A stretch of DNA of 64,000 nucleotides from Elymus sibiricus (GCA_039707655.1 CM077671.1:301320509-301384508), one strand, 5' to 3'; counted from the stretch's first letter, positions 9,837 through 21,777 are shown. The notes: generated by a model from the sequence alone, not told the origin. Made by a program: numbers and translations.

Positions 9837-12800
9837 GATGGTCCAGTTTTGTACACGAAGTGCATCCAGTTTTTGTTGTAACCCTCTCAACTTTTTAGCA
9901 CATGCTATGTGGGTGAAACGATGATACCATGCCAAGTTTCAACCTTTTCAGAGTTCATTTGTGGTGCTTTTTAATTTCAGGGTCGTTTAGCTCAAAAAAA
10001 TCATTAAATGCATGAAAAATAGCAAATGAAGTTAGAAAGGGTTGAAATTTGAATATGTGGCTTAGAATGGTGCATATTGAATGCACAAAAAGTCTGGAGT
10101 TGAAACAAGTTTAAAAAAATGAAATGCCTTTGTAACAGATGAGTTTTCGTCCGAAACCCTCATACTTCGAAGGAGATGGTCTAGTTTGTACACGAAGTGC
10201 ATCCAGTTTTTGCCGTAACCCTCTCAACTTTTTAGCACATGCTATGTGGGTGAAATGATGATACCATGCCAAGTTTCAACCTTTTCAGAGTTCATTTGTA
10301 GTGCTTTTTAATTTCAGGGTCGTTTAGCTCAAAAAAATCATTAAATGCATGAAAAATAGCAAATGAAGTTAGAAAGGATTGAAATTTGAATATGTGTCTT
10401 AGAATGGTGCATATTGAATGCACAAAAAGTCTTGAGTTGAAACAAGTTTAAAAAAATGAAATGCCTTTGTAACAGATGAGTTTTCGTCCGAAACCCTCAT
10501 ACTTCGAAGGAGATGATCTAGTTTGTACACGAAGTGCATCCAGTTTTTGCCGTAACCCTTTCAACTTTTTAGCACATGCTATGTGGGTGAAATGATGATA
10601 CCATGCCAAGTTTCAACCTTTTCAGAGTTCATTTGTAGTGCTTTTTAATTTCAGGGTCGTTTAGCTCAAAAAAATCATTAAATGCATGAAAAATAGCAAC
10701 TGAAGTTAGAAAGGGTTGAAATTTGAATATGTGTCTTAGAATGGTGCATATTGAATGCACAAAAAGTCTGGAGTTGAAACAAGTTCAAAAAAATGAAATG
10801 CCTTTGTAATAGATGAGTTTTCGTCCGAAACCCTCATACTTCGAAGGAGATGGTCTAGTTTGTACACGAAGTGCATCCAGTTTTTGCCGTAACCCTCTCA
10901 ACTTTTTAGCACATGCTATGTGGGTGAAATGATGATACCATGCCAAGTTTCAACCTTTTCAGAGTTCATTTGTAGTGCTTTTTAATTTCAGGGTCGTTTA
11001 GCTCAAAAAAATCATTAAATACATGAAAAATAGCAAATGAAGTTAGAAAGGATTGAAATTTGAATATGTGTCTTAGAATGGTGCATATTGAATGCACAAA
11101 AAGTCTTGAGTTGAAACAAGTTTAAAAAAATGAAATGCCTTTGTAACAGATGAGTTTTCGTCCGAAACCCTCATACTTCGAAGGAGATGGTCTAGTTTGT
11201 ACACGAAGTGCATCCAGTTTTTTCCGTAACCCTTTCAACTTTTTAGCACATGCTATGTGGGTGAAATGATGATACCATGCCAAGTTTCAACCTTTTCAGA
11301 GTTCATTTGTAGTGCTTTTTAATTTCAGGGTCGTTTAGCTCAAAAAAATCATTAAATGCATGAAAAATAGCAACTGAAGTTAGCAAGGGTTGAAATTTGA
11401 ATATGTGTCTTAGAATGGTGCATATTGAATGCACAAAAAGTCTGGAGTTGAAACAAGTTCAAAAAAATGAAATGCCTTTGTAATAGATGAGTTTTCGTCC
11501 GAAACCCTCATACTTCGAAGGAGATGGTCTAGTTTGTACACGAAGTGCATCCAGTTTTTGCCGTAACCCTCTCAACTTTTTAGCACATGCTATGTGGGTG
11601 AAATGATGATACCATGCCAAGTTTCAACCTTTTGAGAGTTCATTTGTAGTGCTTTTTAATTTCAGGGTCGTTTAGCTCAAAAAAATCATTAAATACATGA
11701 AAAATAGCAAATGAAGTTAGAAAGGATTGAAATTTGAATATGTGTTTTAGAATGGTGCATATTGAATGCACAAAAAGTCTTGAGTTGAAACAAGTTTAAA
11801 AAAATGAAATGCCTTTGTAACAGATGAGTTTTCGTCCGAAACCCTCATACTTCGAAGGAGATGGTCTAGTTTGTATACGAAGTGCATCCAGTTTTTGCCG
11901 TAACCCTTTCAACTTTTTAGCACATGCTATGTGGGTGAAATGATGATACCATGCCAAGTTTCAACCTTTTCAGAGTTCATTTGTAGTGCTTTTTAATTTC
12001 AGGGTCGTTTAGCTCAAAAAAATCATTAAATGCATGAAAAATAGCAACTGAAGTTAGAAAGGGTTGAAATTTGAATATGTGGCTTAGAATGGTGCATATT
12101 GAATGCACAAAAAGTCTGGAGTTGAAACAAGTTCAAAAAAAATGAAATGCCTTTGTAATAGATGAGTTTTCGTCCGAAACCCTCATACTTCGAAGGAGAT
12201 GGTCTAGTTTGTACATGAAGTGCATCCAATTTTTGCCGTAACCCTCTCAACTTTTTAGCACATGCTATGTGGGTGAAATGATGATACCATGCCAAGTTTC
12301 AACCTTTTCAGAGTTCATTTGTAGTGCTTTTTAATTACAGGGTTGTTTAGCTCAACAAATCATTAAATGCATGAAAAATAGCAAATGAAGTTAGAAAGGG
12401 TTGAAATTTGAATATGTGGCTTAGAATGGTGCATATTGAATGCACAAAAAGTCTGGAGTTGAAACAAGTTGAAAAAAAATGAAATGCCTTTGTAACAGAT
12501 GAGTTTTCGTCCGAAACCCTCATACTTCGAAGGAGATGGTCTAGTTTGTACACGAAGTGCATCCAGTTTTATCCGTAACCCTCTCAACTTTTTAGCACAT
12601 GCTATGTGGGTGAAATGATGATACCATGCCAAGTTTCAACCTTTTCAGAGTTCATTTGTAGTGCTTTTTAATTTCAGGGTCGTTTAGCTCAAAAAAATCA
12701 TTAAATGCATGAAAAATAGCAAATGAAGTTAGAAAGGGTTGAAATTTGAATATGTGGCTTAGAATGGTGCATATTGAATGCACAAAAAGTCTGGAGTTGA

Positions 12801-13812
12801 AACAAGTTCAAAAAAAATGAAATGCCTTTGTAATAGATGAGTTTTCGTCCGAAACCCTCATACTTCGAAGGAGATGGTCTAGTTTGTACATGAAGTGCAT
12901 CCAATTTTTGCCGTAACCCTCTCAACTTTTTAGCACATGCTATGTGGGTGAAATGATGATACCATGCCAAGTTTCAACCTTTTCAGAGTTCATTTGTAGT
13001 GCTTTTTAATTACAGGGTTGTTTAGCTCAACAAATCATTAAATGCATGAAAAATAGCAAATGAAGTTAGAAAGGGTTGAAATTTGAATATGTGGCTTAGA
13101 ATGGTGCATATTGAATGCACAAAAAGTCTGGAGTTGAAACAAGTTGAAAAAAAATGAAATGCCTTTGTAACAGATGAGTTTTCGTCCGAAACCCTCATAC
13201 TTCGAAGGAGATGGTCTAGTTTGTACACGAAGTGCATCCAGTTTTATCCGTAACCCTCTCAACTTTTTAGCACATGCTATTTGGGTGAAATGATGATACC
13301 ATGCCAAGTTTCAACCTTTTCAGAGTTCATTTGTAGTGATTTTTAATTTCAGGGTCGTTTAGCTCAAAAAAATCATTAAATGCATGAAAAATAGCAAATG
13401 AAGTTAGAAAGGGTTGAAATTTGAATATGTGGCTTAGAATGGTGCATATTGAATGCACAAAAAGTCTGGAGTTTTTGTTTAAAAAAAATGAAATGCCTTT
13501 GTAACAGATGAGTTTTCGTCCTAAACCCTCATACTTCGAAGGAGATGGTCTAGTTTGTACACGAAGTGCATCCAGTTTTTGCCGTAACCCTCTCAACTTT
13601 TTAGCACATGCTATGTGGGTGAAATGATGATACCATGCCAAGTTTCAACCTTTTCAGAGTTCATTTGTAGTGATTTTTAATTTCAGGGTCGTTTAGCTCA
13701 AAAAAATCATTAAATGCATGAAAAATAGCAAATGAAGTTAGATAGGGTTGAAATTTGAATATGTGGCTTAGAATGGTGCATATTGAATGCACAAAAAGTC
13801 TGGAGTTCATTT
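9837..13812 (+). repeat. Tandem array, about 337-bp unit, 12 copies, inside CACTA H
   Basis: The phrase GATGGTCTAGTTTGTACACG recurs (with small changes) at 9837, 10175, 10512, 10849, 11186, 11523, 11860, 12198, 12535, 12873, 13210 and 13544, giving periods of 334-338. Diagnostic variants alternate: CTTGAG versus CTGGAG, and CAACTGAAG versus CAAATGAAG, between 10175 and 12198; CAACAAATC with GGGTTG versus CAAAAAAATC in 12198-13543. This implies amplification of two-unit (about 675-bp) blocks. Minus-strand frames of 71-104 codons repeat with the array and are not genes. It lies between the transposase and the second gene. Confidence 0.95.
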
Positions 13813-14205
13813 GGGTGATTTTGATTAAAACAAATGAAGGTATAAAACTAAAAGAGTTAAACAGAATCTGGTTTTGATTAAAACACCTATTTAAATTATC
13901 CTAAAAATTCCCAACTTTAACATAATGATAAAACATACTAATATTAAACAACAGGAAAAACAATCACTCAAAAATCTATTTTTAAACTAAAGTTATTCAC
14001 AAATTACTGTTTCACACAAATTTCAAATGAATTCAAATTTAAACTATTTAAATTTGAAAACTACTGGCACTAACAGAAAGTTTGTAATTGTTTTGACCTA
14101 AAGCAAAAAAGATTCATTAAAAAACTATAAATATTCTAACAGTTATTCCAAATCTAAAACCAGAAATTAGAAAAACAAAACAAAACAAAAAAGAGAAAAT
14201 ACAGC
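13813..14205 (+). other. AT-rich spacer in CACTA H
   Basis: About 390 bases rich in A and T between the tandem array and the second promoter module. Nothing coding or repetitive beyond short A-tracts is visible. Confidence 0.6.
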
Positions 14206-14337
14206 TTTAGTCCCGGTTGGTGCTACCAACCGGGACTAAAGGTCCCTTCCCGCGCGGAATTTGGGCCGCCGAAAAGATGGGCCTTTAGTCCCGGTTGCGG
14301 ATACCAACCGGGACTAAAGCGTCCCGGGGTATTTAAA
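14206..14337 (+). promoter_or_regulatory. Second palindromic promoter module of CACTA H
   Basis: Two hairpins made from the same words as the 5' end: 14206-14240 (16-bp perfect stem, loop GCT) and 14284-14318 (13-bp stem). They are followed by TATTTAAA at 14330-14337, then a C-rich leader. The arrangement copies that at 5125-5407, so the second gene probably has its own promoter. Alternatively it is the end of another CACTA copy, but no CACTA terminus is seen here. Confidence 0.55.
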
Positions 14338-15031
14338 GCGCGCTCCTCAGTTTCTCCCCCCCCCCCCCGACGCCGAAACCACACCACGCCGCCAGGCTGC
14401 TCGTCTCCGTCGCCGCTCCTCGCCGCCAGACCTCGACGTCGGCCCGCCCCCTGCTGCCCGCCGACGAGCCCCTGCTGCGCCCACTCCTCCCACGGTGAGC
14501 CTCCGCCTCCTTCCCCCCTCTCTGTTCCGCCGCCCTGACCTCCCCTCGCCATGCCCGAGCGCGCGCGGCGGCGCCATGGCCACCGGCCTGCCCGAGCGTG
14601 GCAGCGCCATGGCCATCCCCTTGAGCGCGTCGAAGGCCACGACGTACTTGCCCAGTCCATGCCGACGGCGCTGAAGGCGACGGAGAAGGGCGTGACGGCG
14701 TGACGGCGAGCATGAGGCAGACTGGCAGAGCGTGACGGCGAGCAAGCAGTAGACGACGATGGTGAGCGCCATGGCGCCGACGAGACCCACGGGGGTGGTG
14801 GGGATGCCAATATCATTGCTTTTTAGTGTGATACATTTTGAATTAGGATAGCAGTGTTCAGAGAAGAAATTAGTCAATGCCACCCACAAAAAAAATAGGT
14901 CAACAAAAAATTAGTCAATACATTTTGAATTGTAATGTGTTTGCCCTCTTCTGCAATGACATGTATAATTTGTTACAAGAATGTGATTCTCACATTTTGA
15001 ACTGAAGGCATACTTATATTTATACTCGATG
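14338..15031 (+). other. GC-rich leader and first intron of the second CACTA gene, possibly with a captured fragment
   Basis: After the TATA-like box comes a C-run and GC-rich leader with a candidate donor site at about 14493 (CACGGTGAGC). Sequence to about 14810 stays GC-rich and is open on the minus strand (for example up to 14889, with a hydrophobic stretch GLVGAMALTIVVYCLLAVTL). I do not recognise that product; it may be a captured host fragment or chance. From 14820 the sequence is AT-rich up to the insertion of E. Confidence 0.35.
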
Positions 15032-15036
15032 ATGGT
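15032..15036. repeat. Target-site duplication of element E, left copy (ATGGT)
   Basis: ATGGT is repeated directly after the right LTR at 23569-23573. Confidence 0.92.
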
Positions 15037-16708
15037 TGATGTCTACTACGCAACCTTCTTCTTGTAGACTCGTGTTGGGCCTCCAAGCGCCGAGTTTTGT
15101 AGGACAGTAGCAAATTTCCTCAAGTGGATCACCTAAGGTTTATCAATCCGTGGGAGGCGTAGGATGAAGATGGTCTCTCTCAAACAACCCTGCAACCAAA
15201 TAACAAAGAGTCTCTTGTGTCCCCAACACACCCAATACAATGGTAGATTGTATAGGTGCACTAGTTCGGCGAAGAGATGGTGATACAAGTGCAATATGGA
15301 TGGTAGATATAGGTTTTTGTAATCTGAAAATATAAAAACAGCAAGGTAGCAAGTAACAAAAGTGAGCAAAAACGGTATTGCAATGCTTAGAAACAAGGCC
15401 TAGGGTTCATACTTTCACTAGTGCAAGTTCTCTCAACAATACTAACATAGTTGAAACATATATAAATCCCTCACGTGCGACAAAGAGTTCACTCCAAAGT
15501 CACAAATAGCGGAGAACAAACGAAGAAATTATTGTAGGGTACGAAACCACCTCAAAGTTATCTTTTCTGATCAATCTTATGAGCTATCCCTATAAGGGTC
15601 ACGAACAGCCCTAGAGTTCATACTAAAATAACACCTTAAGATACACATCAACCAAAACCCTAATGTCACCTAGATACTCCAATGTCACCACAAGTACCCA
15701 TGGGCATGATTATACGATATGCATCAGATAATTTCAGATTCATCATGTTCAATCCAACACAAAGAACTTCAAAGAGTGCCCCAAAGTTTCTACCGGGGAG
15801 TCAAGACGAAAACATGTGCCAACCCCTATGCATAGATTCCCAAGGTCACGGAACCCGCAAGTTGATCACCAAAACATACATCAAGTGGATCAATAGAACA
15901 TCCCATTGTCACCACGGATATCCCATCGCAAGACATACATCAAGTGTTCTCAAATCCTTTAAAGACTCAATCCGATAAGAAAACTTCAAAGGGAAAACTC
16001 AATTCATCACAAGAAGATAGAGAGGGGAAAACTCCATATGATTCATCTATATCAATAAAGCTCGCGGTACATCAAGATCGTGCCATCTCAAGAACACGAG
16101 AGAGAGAGAGAGATCAAACACATAGCTACTGGTACATACCCTCAGCCCCGAGGGTGAACTACTCCCTCCTCGTCATAGAGACCGCCGGGATGATGAAGAT
16201 GGCCTCCGGTGATGGTTTCCCCCTCCGGCAGGGTGCCGGAACGGGCTCCCGATTGGTTTTTCGTGGCTCTGGAGGCTTACGGCGGCGGAACTCCCGATCC
16301 AGGTTTGTTTCTGGGGGTTTCTCTATTTATAGGAATTTTTGGCGGCGGAAACAAGTCCAGAGGGGCCACGAGGTGACGACAAGCCAGGGGGCGCGCTCTA
16401 GGGGGGGCACGCCCCCCAGGCTTGTGGTGTCCTCGTGGCTCCTCTGGCCCAACTCCAAGGCTGCCTGGGCTTCTTCTGGTCCATAAAAAATCACCGTAGA
16501 TATTTATTCCGTTTGGGCTCCGTTTGATATTCCTTCTCTGTAAAACTCAAAAACACGGAAAAAAACATAAACTGGCACTGGGCTCTAGGTTAATAGGTTA
16601 GTCCCAAAAATAATATAAAGTTGTAGTAAAATGATTGTAAAACATCCAAGAATCATAATATAACAACATGGAACAAGCAAAAATTATAGATACGTTGGAG
16701 ACGTATCA
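15037..16708 (-). repeat. 3' LTR of element E
   Basis: Bounded by ATGGT on the left and the polypurine tract on the right. A minus-strand TATA box (TATAAATA) lies at 16324-16331. Plus-strand frames at 15682-16486 recur in the other LTR and are not genes. Confidence 0.92.
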
Positions 16709-16722
16709 GCATCCCCAAGCTT
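16709..16722 (-). promoter_or_regulatory. Polypurine tract of element E
   Basis: AAGCTTGGGGATGC on the minus strand, adjoining the 3' LTR. The same 14 bases are the tract of D (43518-43531) and recur several times inside E. Confidence 0.8.
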
Positions 16723-19698
16723 AATTCCTGCTCGTCCTCGAGTAGGTAAATGATAAAAACAGAATTTTTGATGTGGAATGCTGCCTAACATGTTCATCAT
16801 ATTCTTTTCTTCTTTGTATACCATGGACATTTGGACTTGTAAATGATTCAAAGCAATAGTCTAGTTTTAACATAATGACTTCAATACTTAAGCATGTCAA
16901 CAAGCAACCATGTCTTTCAAAATATCAACACTAAAGAAAGTTATCCCTAGCCCATCATGCTCAATCATTGATCCATTCATGAAACACACTCAAATATTAG
17001 CCATGCCCAATGCTCAAGTACGATCATAGTGCCCCCTAGTTGGTGCTTATAAGAGAAGATGGAGACTCAAAGAAAAAATAAAAATTGCATAAAGTAAATG
17101 GATAGGCCCTTCGCAAAGGGAAGTAGGGATTTGTAGAGGTGCCAGAGATCAAGGTTTACATTGAGAGAGAAAAATATTTTGAGTGGCATGCTTTTCCTGT
17201 CAACGAAAACGACAAAGTAGCTCACAATACTTTCCATGCTAGATACATTATAGGCGGTTCCCAAACAGAATAGTAAAGTTTTTACTCCCCCTCCACCAAT
17301 CAATCACACTCCACGGCGAGCCGAATCCACGGGTACCGTCCATACAAACAACAATCCTGGGGGAGTTTTGTTTCATTATTTTTTTGATTTGAATTTTGAG
17401 CATGGGACTGGGCATCCCGAATACCAGCCACTTTCTCGTGAACGATAGTAAATCAACACATATCGTGAGAATAACACACCTAGCATGGAAAAATATTGGA
17501 TACTCCCCACCGTTTCATGAGCGGTACGGGCACACAAAAGAGAAAATTTATTTTGAAAATTTAGAGATGGCACATACAAATTTGCTTGGAACGACATGGA
17601 AATACCGCATATAGGTAGGTATGGTGGACTCATAAGGCAAAACTTGGTTTAAGGATTTTTGATGCACAAGTAGTATTTCTACTTAGTACAAATGAGGGCT
17701 AGCAAATAGATTGGGAAGCAACCAAACCAAGGAACGAAAAATCACATAAGTGAGCATTGAGTCATAACTAACACCGAATAATGCACCACAAGTAGGATGT
17801 AACTTCATTGCATAACTATTGACTTTCGTGCATGCATAGGGAATCACAAACCTTAACACCAATATTCCTACTAAGCATAATTACTCACTAACATGACTCA
17901 CATATTACTATCATCATGTTTCAAAACTATTACAAAGAGTCAAGTTTAATTTGTCCAATGATCTTCATGAAAGTTTTTATTATATCCTCCTTGGATATCT
18001 ATCACTTTGGGACTAGTTTCATATATTGCCATTGCTTTTTCGACAAGCTCAAACAAATTTAAATGAAGCACATGAACATAAAGATTTCATTCCTCAAAAA
18101 GGTATAAGTGAAGCATGAGAGGAAATGACAAGCTACTCTCAAAAGATATACGTGAAGATCAATGAGTAGTCAAACAATTAAGTAGCTATGTGAGGACTCT
18201 CTCTTCCTCAATAAATATTTTCAGATCTGAGTATTTTATTCAAACAGCAAACTAAAGAAAAATAGCACTCCAAGAATAGCACGCATCATGTGAACGAACA
18301 AAAGTTTAGGCTCAACATAGGCTAACCGATAATTGTTGATGAAGAGAGGTGGGATGCGTAGCATCCCCAAGCTTAGATGCTTGAGACTTCTTGAAATATT
18401 TACTTGGGGTGCCTTGGGCATCCCCAAGCTTGAGCTTTTGTATCTCGTTCAATCCTCTCATATCATGGTTTCACCTATTCTCAAAAACTTCATCCACACA
18501 AAACTCGAAAAGAACTCGTGAGATAGGTTAGTACACGTAATAATAAATCAACTCTTTATGTACTGCCAAGACAAGTTGCATAATAATTTTCAAACATTAG
18601 GTATTGTATACTATCATCTCCACAATTTATATCTACCAATATAGGCTATGGAAACTATAGGATAAGTAGATAACAAAACTATGACAGCAATCTGTCCAAA
18701 CAGAACAGTCTGTAGAAATTTATGAAAACAGTGTATTTCTGTAACTCAAAAAATTATGAAAATTTAGGACATGCTAAATAATTTATATGACAACACTGTG
18801 TAAAAATTTCAGAAACGTTCCACGTTCCAGTAAAATATGAATATTCAAACACTACAACAAAAGTTTCTGTTTATACACAGCACACATCAAACATGCAATT
18901 CAAGCATCCTAAAGCAATTCTCGGAAATTTTTATTGAAAAACAAGATTATAAGTAACACCTAAAAGAGAACAACAAAATAAAATGATGCTCCAAGCAAAA
19001 CTCATATTATGTGACGAATAAAAATATAGCTCCAAGTAAGATATACCGATGGTGTTGAAGATGAAAGAGGGGATGCCTTCCGGGGCATCCCCAAGCTTAG
19101 GCACTTGAGTCTTCCTTGGATATTACCTTGGGGGTGCCTTGGGCATCCCCAATCTTAGGTTCTTTTCACTCCTTATTCTCCTCATATCGGTGTCTCACCC
19201 AAAACTTGAAAACTTCAATCACACAAAACTTAACGGAAATTTGTGAGATGGGTTAGTATAATAAACAAAGATCATTCACTTAGGTACTGTCAAGACAAGT
19301 TTCATAATTTTTCTCACATAATACCTACTGTATTCTATCATTCCCATAATTTATATCACTGAATATAAGCTATGGGAACACTAAAACAAGCAAACTATGC
19401 ATGCAAAACAGAATCTGTCAAAAACAGAACAGTCTGTGAAGATCTGTAGTGTAACCATACTTCCCTGTCTCTAAAAATTCTGAAAAATTAGGACAACCTG
19501 GGAAATTTGTATATCAATCATGTGTAAAAAATTCAGATCAAGAGGACGTTCCAGTGAATTTAAAAAATTCCTGGACTGAGAGCAAAAGTTTCTGTTTTTG
19601 CACAGAATCAAGTCAACTATCATCCACACTATCCCAAAGGCTTTACTTGGCACTTTATTGAAACAAAAGCTATAAAACATGATTATACAGTAGCTTAA
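16723..19698 (-). other. Long non-coding 3' region of element E
   Basis: Nearly 3 kb without an open frame, recognisably the same as 41578-43517 of D on the other strand. It contains four more copies of the polypurine-like 14-mer (18361-18374, 18418-18431, 19085-19098, and 19143-19156 with one change). Several sit in hairpins such as 19069-19092 (9-bp stem) and 18351-18367 (7-bp stem). Retention of homologous non-coding sequence in both families suggests a role in the RNA. Confidence 0.7.
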
Positions 19699-21777
19699 TC
19701 ATGTGAACACACTAAAACAGAGAGGAAAAGTGTTGGGTTGTCTCCCAACAAGCGCTTTTCTTTGAAGCCTTTTAGCTAGGCATGATGATTTCAATGATGC
19801 TCTCATAGGAATAATAATCATAACATGCAAAAGAGCATCATGAATCTCATGACAAGCACATTTAAGTTTAACCCACTTCCTATGCATAGGGATTTTTTGA
19901 GCAAACAATTTATGGGAGCTGGAATCAACTAGCATAGGAAGGCAAAACAAGCATAACTTCAAAACTTTGAACACATAGAGAGAAAACTTGATATTATTGC
20001 AATTCCTACAAGCATATGTTCCTCCCTCATAATAATTTTTAGTAGCATCATGAAGGAATTTCACAACATAACCAGCACATAAAGCATTCTTTTCATGATC
20101 TACAAGCATAGAAATTTTACTACTCTCCACACAAGAAAATTTCTTCTCATGTCTAATAGTGGGAGTATCATAAAGGAATTGAATACTACAAAGTGATTCC
20201 ACATTAAAAGAGTAATATTCAGTAAAAGGATATTCAAAATTATGACAATAATTATCACTACTTTTTATAAAATAAGTATCATCACAATAATCATCATAAG
20301 TAGCAACATTGTTCTCATCATAGTCAATTGAAACCTCTTCCGAAATAGTGGAATCATTAATAAGTAAAGTCGTGACCTCTCCAAATCCACTTTTATCATT
20401 ATAATCAGATTCAACACCCTCCAAAATAGTGGGATAATTATTATCTAAAGTTGACACTCTTCCAAACCCACTTTCATAAATATTGCAATCATCATAAATA
20501 GGGGGTATGCTATTATCATAATAAATTTGCACATCAAAACTTGGGGGACTAAACATATCATCTTCATTAAACATAGCATCCCCAGGCTTGGGACAAACAT
20601 TAATTGCAGCAAATAAATTCTCAAATATGTCATTCTGATCAAACATAGCATCCCCAAGCTTGTGGCTTTGCATAACATAAGCATAATCACTCTCGTCATT
20701 AATAGTATGAATAGCACCAATAGTATAGAAATTATTATCATCATCCTTCAAGTTGGTGCCATAAATATTTTCAAGATTATAAGAAGTATTGTTATCTTCC
20801 CAATCATAATTATCACAACAAGCAATAGGCATAACAAAATCATCCTCAAGTGTATCATCTTCCACAACTATTTTTGATTCATTCTCATGAGGCCTATCAA
20901 TAATGGGAGCAACATTATTTGGGAGAGATACCTCTTTACCTTTACTTTTCCTTCTTTTCTTCTTCTCCACCACATTATGTGTGGGTTTATTTAATTCCTC
21001 CAAGCTTCTTTTTGAAGAGGTTGGTTGAATAAAAAGCTCCTCCTCGTTACCTGATTCATCATAGAAAAAAATAGGAGGATATTGGGAAACCTCTTCCCCT
21101 TCATTAGTATTCTCTTCATATTCTATTTGTTTTCTTGTCTTTAAGTAATTGGCAATATAAGGATTCTCAATGCAATTTACCACGCAATACATATAGATTT
21201 CATTTAGATAAAAATCAATCATTTTCATGAGAACCCATGCTGGAACATCCTTAGTTTTATGTTTCATTTCTTCATACCCCAAAAATAGACTAAGTTCATT
21301 ATGATGCTCAAGGGTGATGAGGTTATCACAATTTTTGGACACAATCCGATCATGAAATAATTCACATTGGAAATTAAAATGACCACTTTCATTGCGAAGT
21401 TCACAAGGACGGCGAGAAATATTAAGTCTTTCAGCACAAACATATAGCCTCTCTTGCAACCATTTAGTTTGTAAATACTTATGCCTCTTACAAAATATAT
21501 CTTCCCTTTTAGGCATGTCTTCACAAACTCTATGCACTCCACAAAAATTGACATGCTTATAAGAAATCTTTTTATCATGACTAGTGCAATCATCATTAGT
21601 ACTATGGATATTCAAAGAATTCAAACTAACAACATTGCAATCATGCTCATCACTCAAAGATTTAGTGCCAAACATTTTAATAACTTCTTTTTCTAACACT
21701 TGAGCACAATTTTCCTTTCCATCATTTTCACGAAAGACATTAAAAAGATGAAGCATATGAGGCAACCTCAATTCCAT
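19699..21777 (-). CDS. 692-codon ORF of unknown function in element E
   Basis: Opens with MELRLPHMLHLFNVF and stays open for 692 codons, about 100 bases downstream of the primer site, where gag-pol normally starts. No zinc knuckle, protease, reverse transcriptase, RNase H or integrase motif is visible. Visible traits are a basic cluster EKKKRRKSKGKE around residues 265-280 (possible nuclear signal), then a long acidic Asp/Asn/Tyr-rich region holding two copies of a (K)xGDAMFxxxDxF phrase, and a hydrophobic C-terminal third rich in Cys and His. Blocks in the second half (ESGFG...PTILE, MHRKWVKLKC, PMRASLKS) match the frame in D. It is stop-free despite 2% LTR divergence. I do not recognise a function. 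Confidence 0.65.
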   Translation of the reverse strand: MELRLPHMLHLFNVFRENDGKENCAQVLEKEVIKMFGTKSLSDEHDCNVVSLNSLNIHSTNDDCTSHDKKISYKHVNFCGVHRVCEDMPKREDIFCKRHKYLQTKWLQERLYVCAERLNISRRPCELRNESGHFNFQCELFHDRIVSKNCDNLITLEHHNELSLFLGYEEMKHKTKDVPAWVLMKMIDFYLNEIYMYCVVNCIENPYIANYLKTRKQIEYEENTNEGEEVSQYPPIFFYDESGNEEELFIQPTSSKRSLEELNKPTHNVVEKKKRRKSKGKEVSLPNNVAPIIDRPHENESKIVVEDDTLEDDFVMPIACCDNYDWEDNNTSYNLENIYGTNLKDDDNNFYTIGAIHTINDESDYAYVMQSHKLGDAMFDQNDIFENLFAAINVCPKPGDAMFNEDDMFSPPSFDVQIYYDNSIPPIYDDCNIYESGFGRVSTLDNNYPTILEGVESDYNDKSGFGEVTTLLINDSTISEEVSIDYDENNVATYDDYCDDTYFIKSSDNYCHNFEYPFTEYYSFNVESLCSIQFLYDTPTIRHEKKFSCVESSKISMLVDHEKNALCAGYVVKFLHDATKNYYEGGTYACRNCNNIKFSLYVFKVLKLCLFCLPMLVDSSSHKLFAQKIPMHRKWVKLKCACHEIHDALLHVMIIIPMRASLKSSCLAKRLQRKALVGRQPNTFPLCFSVFT

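Noticed and set aside
12026..13641. Seven similar minus-strand frames of 71-104 codons starting MAWYHHFTHIACAKK or MHFVYKLDHL
   Set aside because: They repeat with the 337-bp tandem array, cross unit borders in the same way and have no upstream signals; they are by-products of the array.
9837..13812. CRISPR-like array of regular repeats
   Set aside because: Units are contiguous 337-bp repeats without spacers, in a plant transposon.
15682..16486. Plus-strand frames of 98 and 180 codons
   Set aside because: Lie inside the E LTR on the antisense strand and recur at 22550-23266.
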